From positions 1 through 64,000 of the forward strand of contig NZ_BLAY01000008.1 in assembly GCF_020521235.1 (NCBI RefSeq): a DNA stretch of 64,000 nt, written 5' to 3'. Positions 44,076-53,494 of the stretch are shown here, one piece after another (position 1 is the first letter of the stretch; the number at the start of each line of letters is the position of its first letter). The notes beneath the pieces were generated by a model that was not told the DNA's origin, did not search any database, and saw only the letters and a list, made by a program, of their open reading frames with translations. The position numbers and the translations under genes are program-made. The DNA is from Microseira wollei NIES-4236 (lineage in GTDB: Bacteria > Cyanobacteriota > Cyanobacteriia > Cyanobacteriales > Aerosakkonemataceae).

Positions 44076-44625
44076 CACTCCCTTGGGCTTTTGCACGTTC
44101 TCCCTCAAAGCGCAATCAGGTCGTTACCCCCTACCGTTTCTGGAACTGCCTCACGGCAATATTAGGGGTTAGAACCTATTGCCCCAGGGCAGCGGAACTG
44201 TTGTTTTTGACATTTAACTAAAAAAATGGTAAAATTCACTTCTTTAAAAGCCGTCAAAAACTGCTAGGCTTAGGTCGTGGCTTGATTGACTAACAGCTAG
44301 CAATTACCCAAAGCAACAATGCCACTAGGGTTGGTGTGAAAAGCAAAGGGAAATTTTTAGCTGTTCTGACTGGCAGAGAAGCCAAACCGATCCCACAGGA
44401 GTATTTGGCTTTGAGTTTTGGTATAGGTTTAGTCCTAACGATTTCTAAGAGCCGCAGAGTGTCATGTCAGTAGTTGTCGGCAAAAATTGCTGGCAAATGC
44501 GTTCGCTCTACTCGTGCCTTTGGCATATCGCACCAAGAGACATGGAGGATTAATTGCCCTGCTATCAGAAGCCGATTGCATTTATGCTAGATTAACCACT
44601 TTTCACCACTGGGTTATTGACTGCT
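44076..44625. other. gene-free spacer after ftsY
   Basis: No supported gene. TTGACACTCCC directly overlapping the ftsY stop is the reverse complement of the GGGAGTGTCAA-type right end of cyanobacterial TnpB elements, so a decayed element end may lie at about 44072-44200. The remainder, up to the phosphatase gene, shows nothing I can name. Confidence 0.3.
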
Positions 44626-46158
44626 GTGCCCCTTCATCGCTCATCGTCTTACTCATCTGACTCAAACAGCGACGCCGCTGCTGAAGTAACGCCAGTTTTT
44701 GCCCTCAAACAACTGGTGGCGCGGTTGCATCGCGAACAAAATAAAATTCAGGATTTGTTGAGTTCTTTGGGATTTGCCCTGCGAAGTTTCAACAATCTGA
44801 ACCAGTTTTTAGAGTTGATACCGCTGATGGCAATGCGAGTAACGGATGCTGACGGGAGTGCGTTGGTATTGTTAAAACCTAACGGTCAAGTAAAACTAGA
44901 GCAATTGCACTGCCAGGATAGCGTTCAGGGTACGCAGATTCGGAATGCAATTGAAACAGCAGCTCGTCAAATTGCAGATACTGGCGCGAAAAAAGCCCCG
45001 TCGCTACCGGAAAATTCTTCAGAGTTAGATATCACCGAAGCACAACCACAGGAGAAAAAACTGGCGAAGCTGGATGAGCAGGTTAACCAATTATTAGGGC
45101 CAGATATTAAGTTATTTGGTACGCCAATTTTGGTTAAGCAGGACGAACGGGGGCGGTTGTATGTCTTTAGCCGAGATCCGGAGTACACTTGGACGGAAAC
45201 GCGACAAAAGTTAGTCAGGTTAGTCGCGGATCAAACAGCAGTGGCGATCGCTAACGACGAATTGACCGTCGAACTACGCAAAAAAGAACGCCTAGATCGC
45301 GAACTGGAAATTGGCGCCGAAATTCAACAGCGTCTGCTGCCTCACCAGTGTCCTAAAATTCCAGGCATAGAACTAGCCGCTCGCTGCAAACCCGCCAATC
45401 GCGTTGGAGGAGACTACTACGACTTTATCCCCACCCACCCGGATTGGCAGCGAACTCTACAAGTAGAAGACTCCAAAACTAGGGGCGACGCGCAAAAACT
45501 CCCATCCGCATTACCAAGCTGGAGTCTCTTAACGAGCCAAAATCCAAATTGTAAAATCCAAAAGAAACGTTGGGGCATCGCGATCGGCGACGTGATGGGC
45601 AAAGGCGTCCCGGCGGGTTTGATCATGACGATGACGCGGGGAATGCTCAGAGCAGAAGTGCTTAACGGTCACTCCCCCGCTCGCATTCTGCAACATTTGA
45701 ACCAGGTAATGTACGCCGATTTGGAAAATTCCCATCGGTTCGTAACTTTGTTTTATTCCGAGTACGATTTGAATAGCCGTATCCTGTATTACAGCAATGC
45801 GGCTCACAATCCTCCATTTTTGTGGCAAGCAGCAACTCGCAAGGTGATGCGCTTGGATACGGCAGGGATGTTGATCGGCTTGGATGTAGACTCGCAATAC
45901 GAGGATGCTCAAGTGCAACTCGCTCCCGGCGATACGTTAATTTACTACACCGATGGGTTGACCGAAGCGGCGAATACCAGCGGCGATCGCTTTGATGAAG
46001 AAAACCTGATCGAAGCCTTCCAGCGAGCTTGTCAGCGTTGTACGGGAGCGCAACCTATTCTAGACTACTTGTTTGACGAAGTTCTGAAATTTATCGGCTC
46101 CGGAAACCGCAATGGGGATGATATGACCCTCGTGGTCATGCAAGTCCAACCCAGTTAG
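44626..46158 (+). CDS. RsbU/SpoIIE-type PPM phosphatase with GAF-like sensor
   Basis: A protein of 510 residues. The N-terminal GAF-like domain spans about 35-215 (LSSLGFALRSFNNLNQFLEL, VADQTAVAIANDELTVELRK), then a coiled linker and the PPM/SpoIIE domain: LEIGAEIQQRLLPHQCPKIP, RVGGDYYDF, AIGDVMGKGVPAGLIMTMTR, NAAHNPPFLW, LAPGDTLIYYTDGLTEAAN, GNRNGDDMTLVVMQ. It probably dephosphorylates an anti-sigma-factor antagonist. About 45 extra residues lie between YYDF and AIGD and look like an inserted repeat. No ribosome site separates TTG 44617 from GTG 44626; GTG is chosen. Confidence 0.88.
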   Translation: MPLHRSSSYSSDSNSDAAAEVTPVFALKQLVARLHREQNKIQDLLSSLGFALRSFNNLNQFLELIPLMAMRVTDADGSALVLLKPNGQVKLEQLHCQDSVQGTQIRNAIETAARQIADTGAKKAPSLPENSSELDITEAQPQEKKLAKLDEQVNQLLGPDIKLFGTPILVKQDERGRLYVFSRDPEYTWTETRQKLVRLVADQTAVAIANDELTVELRKKERLDRELEIGAEIQQRLLPHQCPKIPGIELAARCKPANRVGGDYYDFIPTHPDWQRTLQVEDSKTRGDAQKLPSALPSWSLLTSQNPNCKIQKKRWGIAIGDVMGKGVPAGLIMTMTRGMLRAEVLNGHSPARILQHLNQVMYADLENSHRFVTLFYSEYDLNSRILYYSNAAHNPPFLWQAATRKVMRLDTAGMLIGLDVDSQYEDAQVQLAPGDTLIYYTDGLTEAANTSGDRFDEENLIEAFQRACQRCTGAQPILDYLFDEVLKFIGSGNRNGDDMTLVVMQVQPS

Positions 46159-46279
46159 CAGCGATTGCCGAAAATTCCTGTGAAATAGCCTTCCTATCCC
46201 TAAGTTTTATGCTAAATAAATCCTGGAGGTTGGCTCTCGCCGCCTCGATCGATATCCAATTAGCGAGAAAAAATTAACA

Positions 46280-46534
46280 ATGGTCGTCAACGGAATACAA
46301 GCAATAACCGCCACTTGGTTGAGCTACCAGGCTGTTTATCACGAGTGGATGCTCGCCTTGATCGCCAAAATTCCATTTACTTGGATAGATATTTTTCTAC
46401 AAATTAAGCAAACTGACCTATGGGGCGATGTACAAAGAGCCTGGAACCACTTTGTCAAAACAGGGCAACTTTGGGCGATGATAATTGGATTTCTCTTAGG
46501 CTACATGATTAAGAGTTTTACCAGCTTTGGTTAG
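46280..46534 (+). CDS. hypothetical protein, 84 aa, one or two TM
   Basis: MVVNGIQAITATWLSYQAVY is followed by an amphipathic/hydrophobic middle (WMLALIAKIPFTWIDIFLQI) and a C-terminal TM helix (WAMIIGFLLGYMIKSFTSF). ATG 46280. It sits between the phosphatase and argH in the same direction. The family is not recognised. Confidence 0.6.
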   Translation: MVVNGIQAITATWLSYQAVYHEWMLALIAKIPFTWIDIFLQIKQTDLWGDVQRAWNHFVKTGQLWAMIIGFLLGYMIKSFTSFG

Positions 46535-46581
46535 CCGCCCTTAGTAGTTCGCCCATGGGAAATTGACTTTTTTGGTGAATT

Positions 46582-46747
46582 ACTAACCCAAGTTGCTAGT
46601 TATAACTATCGTGGGTTGCACAGCAGAAGCTAATCGCCAGCTTGCTAATTGCTGATGGGAATATTTTTCGGTTCTACCATTAGCCATTAGCTATTAGCCA
46701 TTAGCCTGTCTTGGGCCCTAAAAAGATAACTAGCAACAAGCGTTACT
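46582..46747. repeat. TIR-bounded MITE-like element
   Basis: ACTAACCCAAGTTGCTAGTT at the left (46582-46601) and AACTAGCAACAAGCGTTACT at the right (46728-46747) are inverted repeats of the same family as 28101-28233 and 17260-17490. The interior has GCTAATTGCTGATGG and CATTAGCCATTAGC short repeats. Confidence 0.65.
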
Positions 46748-46786
46748 AGAATAAATGCCCGGTTGGATCGACAAAAAGAGGACAAG

Positions 46787-48202
46787 TTGGATACGCAATT
46801 CTCTCAAGAAGCCAATACCAGTATTGAGCCAAAAACCTGGAGCCAGCGGTTTGAATCGGCGCTGCATCCGGCGATCGCTCGCTTTAATGCCAGTATTAAT
46901 TTTGACATCGAACTGATTGAATACGACATCACGGGTTCGATCGCCCACGCCAAAATGCTGGCGCATACGGGGATTATTTCCCCTCAAGAAGGAGAGCAAC
47001 TGGTAGCGGGTCTAGAACAAATTCGTCAAGAATACCGCCAAGGACATTTTAAACCGGGTCTAGACGCCGAGGACGTTCATTTTGCCGTAGAACGGCGTTT
47101 GACAGAAATTGCCGGTGATGTGGGTAAAAAGCTGCATACGGCGCGCTCGCGCAACGACCAAGTAGGTACCGATACCCGACTTTACCTGCGGGATCAAATC
47201 CAACAAATTCGCACCCAAGTGCGCGAGTTTCAAGGGGTGTTACTCGACTTGGCATCTTTCCATGTAGAAACCTTGATTCCCGGTTATACGCACCTACAAC
47301 GCGCTCAGCCAGTGAGTTTGGCGCATCACCTGCTGGCTTACTTTGAAATGCTACAGCGCGACTTCGAGCGCTTGGGAGAGGTTTATCGGCGAGTTAATAT
47401 CTCTCCCTTGGGGTGCGGCGCGCTTGCCGGGACTACATTCCCCATCGATCGGCATTATACGGCGCAGCTACTGGGTTTTGAGCAACCCTATGCCAACAGT
47501 CTCGATGGCGTAAGCGATCGCGATTTTGCGATTGAATTCTTGAGTGCCGCTAGCTTGATTATGGTTCACCTCAGCCGCCTGTCCGAGGAAATTATCCTCT
47601 GGTCATCTCAAGAATTCGGCTTTGTCAAGCTCAAAGATAGCTGCGCCACCGGCTCCAGTATTATGCCCCAAAAGAAAAATCCCGACGTACCGGAACTGGT
47701 GCGGGGTAAAACGGGGCGCGTTTTCGGTCACTTGCAAGGGATGCTAGTACTGCTCAAAGGACTGCCTTTGGCTTACAACAAAGATTTGCAAGAAGACAAA
47801 GAAGCTTTATTTGACAGCGTTAAGACGGTTAAAGCTTGTTTGGAAGCCACCACTATCCTGCTGCGGGAAGGACTAGAATTTCGCACCACGCGCCTTGCAG
47901 ATGCCGTTGCAGAAGATTTTTCTAACGCTACCGATGTCGCCGACTATCTAGCAGCAAAAGGCGTCCCCTTCCGGGAAGCTTATAACCTGGTGGGGAAGGT
48001 GGTGCGAACTTGCCTGGAAGCGGACAAACTGCTAAAGGATTTGAGTTTGGAAGAGTGGAAGGCGCTGCACCCAGCTTTTGAAGCTGATATTTATCCCGCC
48101 ATTGCTCCCAAACAAGTCGTTGCCGCGCGCAATAGTTACGGCGGCACCGGGTTTGAGCAAGTCAGACTTGCACTGGTTGCAGCGCGGTCGAAACTCAAAT
48201 AA
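46787..48202 (+). CDS. argH: argininosuccinate lyase
   Basis: A fumarase/aspartase-superfamily enzyme of 471 residues for the last step of arginine synthesis. [20 protein letters not shown] is at the N-terminus, [55 protein letters not shown] follow, and the signature is [12 protein letters not shown]. The frame opens at TTG 46763, but GAGG at 46777-46780 is well spaced for TTG 46787, the choice here; no ATG is available before the conserved region. Confidence 0.95.
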   Translation: MDTQFSQEANTSIEPKTWSQRFESALHPAIARFNASINFDIELIEYDITGSIAHAKMLAHTGIISPQEGEQLVAGLEQIRQEYRQGHFKPGLDAEDVHFAVERRLTEIAGDVGKKLHTARSRNDQVGTDTRLYLRDQIQQIRTQVREFQGVLLDLASFHVETLIPGYTHLQRAQPVSLAHHLLAYFEMLQRDFERLGEVYRRVNISPLGCGALAGTTFPIDRHYTAQLLGFEQPYANSLDGVSDRDFAIEFLSAASLIMVHLSRLSEEIILWSSQEFGFVKLKDSCATGSSIMPQKKNPDVPELVRGKTGRVFGHLQGMLVLLKGLPLAYNKDLQEDKEALFDSVKTVKACLEATTILLREGLEFRTTRLADAVAEDFSNATDVADYLAAKGVPFREAYNLVGKVVRTCLEADKLLKDLSLEEWKALHPAFEADIYPAIAPKQVVAARNSYGGTGFEQVRLALVAARSKLK

Positions 48203-48326
48203 AGAGCAACTGGGGCCATTTTTATCGGCTGTACCCTGTGGTCATAGGTTAATACGTCATATAGCGTTGACTTTTGTCGATTCTTACCTATGACCAATGA
48301 CCTATGACCGATTACCCAATGGGTTG

Positions 48327-48506
48327 TTACTCCATTTTTTCCATATCATCTTCGGCGTTGTCGCTGAAGTTGTCACCACTTCTGCCACCCATTGGGGGAC
48401 GCCGGTTTCTGGAAAAACGACCTGTAGTTGTACGCTTGCGAAACTTGCGAGCGTAAGCTTTATTGCGCTGCTCCTTTTCTTTTTTGGGATTGCGGCGCTT
48501 AGACAT
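48327..48506 (-). CDS. small basic protein with acidic tail, 59 aa
   Basis: MSKRRNPKKEKEQRNKAYAR, then KFRKRTTTGRFSRNRRPPMG and an acidic end DNAEDDMEKME. ATG 48506 has GAGGT 5 nt upstream. The strongly basic body suggests RNA or ribosome association (inference). The pattern feels conserved in cyanobacteria but I know no name. It is convergent with argH. Confidence 0.7.
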   Translation of the reverse strand: MSKRRNPKKEKEQRNKAYARKFRKRTTTGRFSRNRRPPMGGRSGDNFSDNAEDDMEKME

Positions 48507-48984
48507 GGTCACCTCGTTAAATAAACAACAAAAACAGATTCTCAGGCAGGGCGAGAAATGCTTGTCAGCGTTAGCCTTGCCCAGATACCCTTGCGAAGAT
48601 GGTCAAAATTCAAGCGTTGCTGAACTTGGTATCGCCCTGAAAGGGATTGCTGTTCCATTCTGCATTATAGAGAGCCGCGAGCGCTGTTTCTTTCGGAGAG
48701 CTTTTCTGCTGTCGAAATCCAGATCGTCGCGACTGACTTTTGTTTCAGAATTGATGGTTTTCAGTTTATCGCATTTACTCGTTGCGTCGCTATGCCCTTG
48801 CCCCCATGCCGCTTGCGGTTAGCGCTAGGAGAATGTAAAAATTGAAACAATCTACTATAGAGTCAAGTCAAAATCTCTCCCTGCCCGGATGGTTGCCAAT
48901 GTCACCTGACGTGCCAACTTAAAATTGTTGGGTTATAAGGCTATTGGACATTGTTTCCGGTTGTGCAGCTACCTGAGCTTATAT
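48507..48984. other. gene-free spacer between divergent genes
   Basis: This holds the upstream regions of the small basic protein (leftward) and the Nudix gene (rightward). Forward frames at 48463-48822 have unnatural composition and no start signal. No tRNA-like fold was found. Confidence 0.5.
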
Positions 48985-49440
48985 ATGCTTCGATTGTGGC
49001 AATTTGTACAAACTGTTCTAGGTATTTTGTTTCGCCATCCCATTGTCGGCGCGACGATCGTTCCCATTTTACCGGACGGTCGGATCGTTTTAGTTCGCCG
49101 CCGCGATACGGGTGAGTGGAGCTTACCTGGGGGTATCGTAGATTGGGGACAGGATATTCCCACGACGGTAGCGCGGGAGTTGACTGAGGAAACAGGACTG
49201 GAATTGGTAAAAATTTGCCGCTTAGTCGGGGTTTATTCCTCACCAAATCGAGATCCTAGAATTCATTCCATCGCTATATTGGTGGAAGCGCAAGTGCAGG
49301 GCAAGATGCAGGTTCAGGATACCCTGGAACTGAGCGAAATCAAGGCTTTTACCCGCGCCGATCTGCCAAAGGGCAAACTCAGCCACGACCACGATCGCCA
49401 GTTACAAGACTATCTTAATGGGGTGACAACGATCGCCTAA
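48985..49440 (+). CDS. Nudix hydrolase
   Basis: A protein of 151 residues: an N-terminal hydrophobic helix (LRLWQFVQTVLGILFRHPIV), then VPILPDGRIVLVRRRDTGEW, SLPGGIVDWGQD and the Nudix helix RELTEETGLEL. The canonical box is GX5EX7REUXEEXGU; the first Glu is Gln here (GGIVDWGQ) while REUXEEXG is intact, so metal binding may be altered. ATG 48985 (MLRLWQF) is preferred over 48925. The substrate is unknown; the hydrophobic N-terminus may attach it to membrane. Confidence 0.85.
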   Translation: MLRLWQFVQTVLGILFRHPIVGATIVPILPDGRIVLVRRRDTGEWSLPGGIVDWGQDIPTTVARELTEETGLELVKICRLVGVYSSPNRDPRIHSIAILVEAQVQGKMQVQDTLELSEIKAFTRADLPKGKLSHDHDRQLQDYLNGVTTIA

Positions 49441-49459
49441 ATTTGTCGCGTCAGCAAAG

Positions 49460-49525
49460 GTAGGGAGGCGGGTTGATCTACGACAAGGAGAAACCGGGTT
49501 TCTTTGCCTAAAAACCCGCCCCTAC
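49460..49525. repeat. GTAGGGGC-type palindromic element with nested AAACCGGGTTT
   Basis: GTAGGGAGGCGGGTT at the left and AAACCCGCCCCTAC at the right are terminal inverted repeats, with an AAACCGGGTTT palindrome in the loop at 49491-49501. It lies between the convergent Nudix and coaX genes. Confidence 0.65.
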
Positions 49526-49528
49526 TAA

Positions 49529-50317
49529 CTATTGAATGTTGACTATTGAATGCATTCCCCAAAAAATTAGATTGGGTTCGACGGTTATTAAGGCTGCGAC
49601 TTCGGGTGCTTGGGCTTGCAGATAGGTGAAAATAGGAGTGCGATCGCCTCCCGTTAGCAAGATTCTACTTTCTGGATACGAGTCCCACCAAGCGCTGATA
49701 AAGTCTCGCACGCCTGCTATAACCGTATAAACGATTCCACTTTGAATCGCCTCTTTAGTATTTAAAGCAAAACGCTGGGGTATTTCTGCGGGTAATTCAA
49801 TTTCCGGTAGCGCTGCGGTTTTTTGTCCCAAAGATTTTAACTGCAATCCCAATCCGGGTAAAATCGCCCCACCTACCAGTTGATGATTCCCATCTGCCCC
49901 CGTAAAAGTCAGCGCTGTCCCAGCATCAATGACTAATACGGGCCATCCCCAAATTTTACCAGCGCCCCATACTGCCAAGGCGCGGTCTATTCCCAGGGTA
50001 GGATAAATTCCCAATAGTGGAATTTGGTCGAGGGTAATAATGCGAACTGCTGGATATGTTTGCCAAAGTTCCGTCTGAGTCGGAACAACAGAAGCTACAT
50101 ATAAGCGTAAATCCCTGGGAGCGCTGACAGTACCTTTTAGCGGCAAAATCTCTTGAGGCCATATTCCCGCACTCCAGGATTCAATTATTTCTTTGATAGC
50201 GGCAGCTGGTAGATGGTTTGTATCCCAGGTTTGCAGGGTTTCTCCGATAAACCCTGCCCAATGCAACCGGGAATTTCCTATCATTAATCCCAGCCAGATG
50301 GGTTGCTCTTTTTTCAA
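49529..50317 (-). CDS. coaX: type III pantothenate kinase
   Basis: A 262-residue ASKHA-fold kinase for the first step of CoA synthesis. The PHOSPHATE-1 motif is [11 protein letters not shown] (canonical DxGNxR has Met in place of Asp), [12 protein letters not shown] contains the GxDR catalytic Asp, [14 protein letters not shown] is the adenosine/phosphate loop, and [15 protein letters not shown] follows. The start is TTG 50317 ([10 protein letters not shown]); no Shine-Dalgarno is visible. I recall the Met variant from other cyanobacterial CoaX but cannot verify it here. Confidence 0.9.
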   Translation of the reverse strand: MKKEQPIWLGLMIGNSRLHWAGFIGETLQTWDTNHLPAAAIKEIIESWSAGIWPQEILPLKGTVSAPRDLRLYVASVVPTQTELWQTYPAVRIITLDQIPLLGIYPTLGIDRALAVWGAGKIWGWPVLVIDAGTALTFTGADGNHQLVGGAILPGLGLQLKSLGQKTAALPEIELPAEIPQRFALNTKEAIQSGIVYTVIAGVRDFISAWWDSYPESRILLTGGDRTPIFTYLQAQAPEVAALITVEPNLIFWGMHSIVNIQ

Positions 50318-50619
50318 TTTTAATGGTACAAATAGACGTTATAACACTTATTTATTAGCCTGGCCTGCGCTGAAATATGACTTACCCAGAACGATCCTAG
50401 AAACCGGGTTTCAAGCTGCGATCTCTAGTTGCCTTTCCCGACTATTTTTCAGAGAAACCCGGATGGGTGCGCCTAAGTCCCGCAACTGAATGAAATTATT
50501 ATAGCTTGAATCTGGATTTGGCTATTTTAACAACCGCGCAGGATGCCATAGATGCTTGATTCGGCGCACCCGTCGCCCAGGAAGAATATAGGTAATCTTG
50601 TAGCACCGCCGGGGGTAAT
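50318..50619. other. gene-free spacer with AAACCGGGTTT arms
   Basis: AGAAACCGGGTTTC (50399-50412) and a matching inverted copy GAGAAACCCGG (50453-50463) bracket about 40 nt, making a weak long-range hairpin of the dispersed AAACCCGGTTT family. No ORF is credible. Confidence 0.45.
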
Positions 50620-50889
50620 TTAGGGCGCAGATAATTGGTTTATATTATCTTTGGGTCGGAGAGCGGTAGAGATATAAGTTGCCAGGCAATCTTTAGATAA
50701 GGCTTCAGATAAACTCCCCGTCAATTTGTACATAATTTGGCTCGGCTTATCAGCTTCTTCTTGGGTTAATTGAAACTCTGATAAATCTAGTTTAACAATG
50801 GCTTCAAGCACCACGGAGACATCTTTGTCGTAACAGGGAATAGTTAAAAGGATATTCTTGATTAAAACGAATTCTTTGGGAATAGACAT
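50620..50889 (-). CDS. hypothetical protein, 89 aa
   Basis: A soluble acidic protein: MSIPKEFVLIKNILLTIPCY, DKDVSVVLEAIVKLDLSEF, TQEEADKPSQIMYKLTGSLS, KDCLATYISTALRPKDNIN. ATG start. The family is not recognised; it stands alone. Confidence 0.6.
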   Translation of the reverse strand: MSIPKEFVLIKNILLTIPCYDKDVSVVLEAIVKLDLSEFQLTQEEADKPSQIMYKLTGSLSEALSKDCLATYISTALRPKDNINQLSAP

Positions 50890-51196
50890 TTTTAATCCTT
50901 GGGTTTAGAGGATAATTTATTATTAGTTATTTTGTGAGTTATACAAGTGAGATTTTGGGCAAAAATTGTGACTTTAATCTCGAAAAACTGTGGGAGCGAT
51001 CGCCGGATCTCCGCGCTCCTACTGAGGCTCTGCCTGTAACCCAAGTCCGGGCTTTTTGTGACCTAGATCGCTTACACCATAAGTTATATTGATAAAACTT
51101 AACCCCAGTATAGGTTTTTTAATAAAAATTTATTAAATATTTGTGTGACAATATTGACAAGCAAAAAAAGATGAGTAGCCAACAAGGAGACCCGCG
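50890..51196. promoter_or_regulatory. upstream region of the flv4 cluster
   Basis: There is no gene. The last 150 nt are AT-rich and should hold the flv4 promoter; I could not single out a convincing -35/-10 pair. AAGGAG at 51185-51190 is the flv4 ribosome site, 6 nt before the ATG. Confidence 0.4.
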
Positions 51197-52918
51197 ATGG
51201 TAGTGCTAACGGAACGCGCCCAACGCAGGCTGACAATGGAGACGGTGGAAATTGCCGCAGATACTACGGCAATTCGTTCGCTGGATTGGGATCGCGATCG
51301 CTTCGACATTGAGTTTGGACTGCAAAACGGCACGACATATAACTCTTTTGTGATTCGGGGTGAGAAAACGGCTCTGGTAGATACCTCCCACGAGAAGTTT
51401 CGTCAGCAGTATATCGATACTCTGACCGGCCTCATCGATCCAGCGGCAATTGATTATCTAATTATCAGCCACACCGAGCCAGACCACAGCGGTTTGGTGA
51501 AAGATATTCTGGCTTTAGCACCCCAAGTAACCGTCGTGGGGTCGAAAGTGGCAATTCAGTTTTTAGAAGGTTTCGTGCATCAGCCGTTTAAACAGAAGAT
51601 AATTAAGAACGGCGATCGCATCGACTTGGGTAACGGACACGAAATCGAATTCGTGATTGCGCCTAACTTACACTGGCCCGATACCAGCTTCAGTTTCGAC
51701 CATAAAACCCAAATTCTCTACACCTGCGATGCTTTTGGAATGCACTATTGCTCCAGCAGCACGTTTGATGAAGATTTAGCCGCGATTGAAGAAGATTTCC
51801 GCTATTATTACGATTGCTTGATGGGGCCGAATGCTCGCTCGGTCTTGTCTGCACTCAAGCGGATGGGTGAGTTACCGGAAATTACCACGATTGCGACGGG
51901 ACACGGCCCTCTGCTACGCTACCACGTCAGCGAACTGACGGGAAGGTATCGCAAGTGGAGTCAAGCACAAGCAAAAGAAGCGACCACAGTAGCCGTATTT
52001 TACGTTTCCGACTACGGGTATAGCGATCAGATCTCCCAAGCAGTCGCCCACGGGATTACCAAAACCGGCGTCGCTGTAGAAATGATGGACTTAAAAGCCG
52101 CCGATTGGCAAGAAATTAGAGAATTAGTCAGCAGTGCGGCTGGTATAGTTATCGGTATGCCGCCAGTATCGGCGAGTGGGAATGCTCAAGCGGCTATTGG
52201 TACAATTTTGGCAGCTGCGAAAGCCAAACAAAGCATCGGCTTGTTTGAATCAGGCGGTGGAGAAGATGAGTCGGTTTACACGCTGCGGAATCAGTTCCGC
52301 GAATTGGGATTGGTAGAAGCATTTCAGCCAATTCGGATTACCGAGACTCCAGGCGAGGCGACTTACCAGCTATGCGAAGAAGCGGGTACAGACATGGGAC
52401 AATGGCTGACACGCGATCGCTCCATCAAGCAAATGAAATCCCTGGATAACGACTTAGATAAAGCTTTAGGTCGGATCAGCGGTGGATTGTACATTATTAC
52501 CGCTCAAAAAGGCGATGTTTCCGGGGCGATGTTAGCTTCCTGGGTGTCGCAAGCGAGTTTCCAACCTTTGGGCGTTAGCATTGCTGTAGCAAAAGACCGG
52601 GCGATCGAGTCTATTATGCATGTAGGCGATCGCTTCGTACTAAACGTTCTGGAAGAAGCGAATTACCAAGCGTTGATGAAGCACTTCCTCAAGCGCTTCC
52701 CCCCCGGTGCAGATCGGTTTGCCGGAATTAAAACCCAACGCGCTGAAAACGGTTCTCCCATCCTACTAGATGCCCTCGCGTACATGGAATGCGAGGTCGT
52801 TAGCCGTATGGAGTGTACCGACCACTGGATTGTTTATAGCACGGTGCAATCGGGTCGCGTATCCAAACCCGATGCACTGACAGCAGTTCACCACCGCAAG
52901 GTTGGAAATCACTACTAA
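51197..52918 (+). CDS. flv4: flavodiiron protein Flv4 type (canonical di-iron ligands)
   Basis: A protein of 573 residues in three parts. The metallo-beta-lactamase domain has canonical ligands (ISHTEPDHSGLV, CDAFGMHY, TGHGPLLRYH). The flavodoxin domain (about 260-400) starts VAVFYVSDYGYSDQI. The flavin-reductase domain (about 425-573) has ISGGLYIITAQKGD and VAKDRAIESIMHVGDRFVLN. Such proteins accept electrons on the PSII/PSI acceptor side and photoreduce O2. The canonical ligand set combined with the downstream PsiE-like gene and a non-canonical partner matches the flv4-sll0218-flv2 order of Synechocystis, so Flv4 rather than Flv3 (context inference). Confidence 0.88.
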   Translation: MVVLTERAQRRLTMETVEIAADTTAIRSLDWDRDRFDIEFGLQNGTTYNSFVIRGEKTALVDTSHEKFRQQYIDTLTGLIDPAAIDYLIISHTEPDHSGLVKDILALAPQVTVVGSKVAIQFLEGFVHQPFKQKIIKNGDRIDLGNGHEIEFVIAPNLHWPDTSFSFDHKTQILYTCDAFGMHYCSSSTFDEDLAAIEEDFRYYYDCLMGPNARSVLSALKRMGELPEITTIATGHGPLLRYHVSELTGRYRKWSQAQAKEATTVAVFYVSDYGYSDQISQAVAHGITKTGVAVEMMDLKAADWQEIRELVSSAAGIVIGMPPVSASGNAQAAIGTILAAAKAKQSIGLFESGGGEDESVYTLRNQFRELGLVEAFQPIRITETPGEATYQLCEEAGTDMGQWLTRDRSIKQMKSLDNDLDKALGRISGGLYIITAQKGDVSGAMLASWVSQASFQPLGVSIAVAKDRAIESIMHVGDRFVLNVLEEANYQALMKHFLKRFPPGADRFAGIKTQRAENGSPILLDALAYMECEVVSRMECTDHWIVYSTVQSGRVSKPDALTAVHHRKVGNHY

Positions 52919-52980
52919 TTTGGTAATTGGTAATTGGTAATTGGTAATCGGTTTTGATTTTTCCTATTACCTATTACCAA
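52918..52980. repeat. TTGGTAA heptamer repeat with inverted copy
   Basis: Four tandem GGTAATT copies directly after the flv4 stop, then CCTATTACCTATTACCAATT, which could pair back as a hairpin. A similar array follows the PsiE-like gene (about 54034-54105). Confidence 0.6.
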
Positions 52981-53044
52981 TTCCCGATAGTTGACATTTT
53001 GCTTGCACAATTTGTGTTGAAAGCCAGCGAAATATTCCAACACA

Positions 53045-53363
53045 GGGGTAGGGGCACGGCATGAGAGAATCTATTCAAGTAATTCAATGTTGCTGACGCC
53101 GTGCCCCTACAAAGCACGGCATGAGAGAATCTATTCAAGTAATTCAATGTTGCTGACGCCGTGCCCCTACAAAGCACGGCATGAGAGAATCTATTCCAGC
53201 TATTGAATGTTGCTGACGCCGTGCCCCTACAAAGCACGGCATGAGAGAATCTATTCAAGTAATTCAATGTTGCTGACGCCGTGCCCCTACAAAGCGATTG
53301 AATGTTGCTGACGCCGTGCCCCTACAAAGCGATTGAATGTTGCTGACGCCCTGCCCCTACTAC
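53045..53363. repeat. 60-nt tandem hairpin array within the flv4 cluster
   Basis: Four tandem 60-nt units (53054-53113, 53114-53173, 53174-53233, 53234-53293) begin GCACGGCATGAGAGAATC and end GACGCCGTGCCCCTACAAA. They are followed by two shortened 35-nt units (53294-53328, 53329-53363) that lack the first arm. Unit 3 has a few base changes. Within each full unit GCACGGC pairs with GCCGTGC; with the flanks the arm becomes GTAGGGGCACGGC/GCCGTGCCCCTAC, the same termini as the GTAGGGGC palindromes elsewhere in the window. There are no unique spacers, so it is not a CRISPR array. Confidence 0.9.
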
Positions 53364-53494
53364 ACGGCAATTGCAGAATTTCACTTCTTTAGTATTGATG
53401 ATATCCATAGAAAATTTTGATAGATAAAGGGGTAAGTTATAAACGAAATTAAATGTAAACTAGATACTAATCAAACAAACAAGAGGAATCTTAT

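Noticed and set aside
44072-44200. TnpB element remnant after ftsY
   Set aside because: TTGACACTCC matches a typical right end, but no convincing TnpB tail could be read, so it is only noted in the spacer entry.
48463-48822. Possible 119-aa gene between argH and the Nudix gene
   Set aside because: Unnatural composition, overlaps the small basic gene on the other strand, no ribosome site.
53045-53363. CRISPR array
   Set aside because: Units are directly contiguous 60-nt repeats with no unique spacers and no cas genes nearby; better explained as a tandem palindromic repeat.
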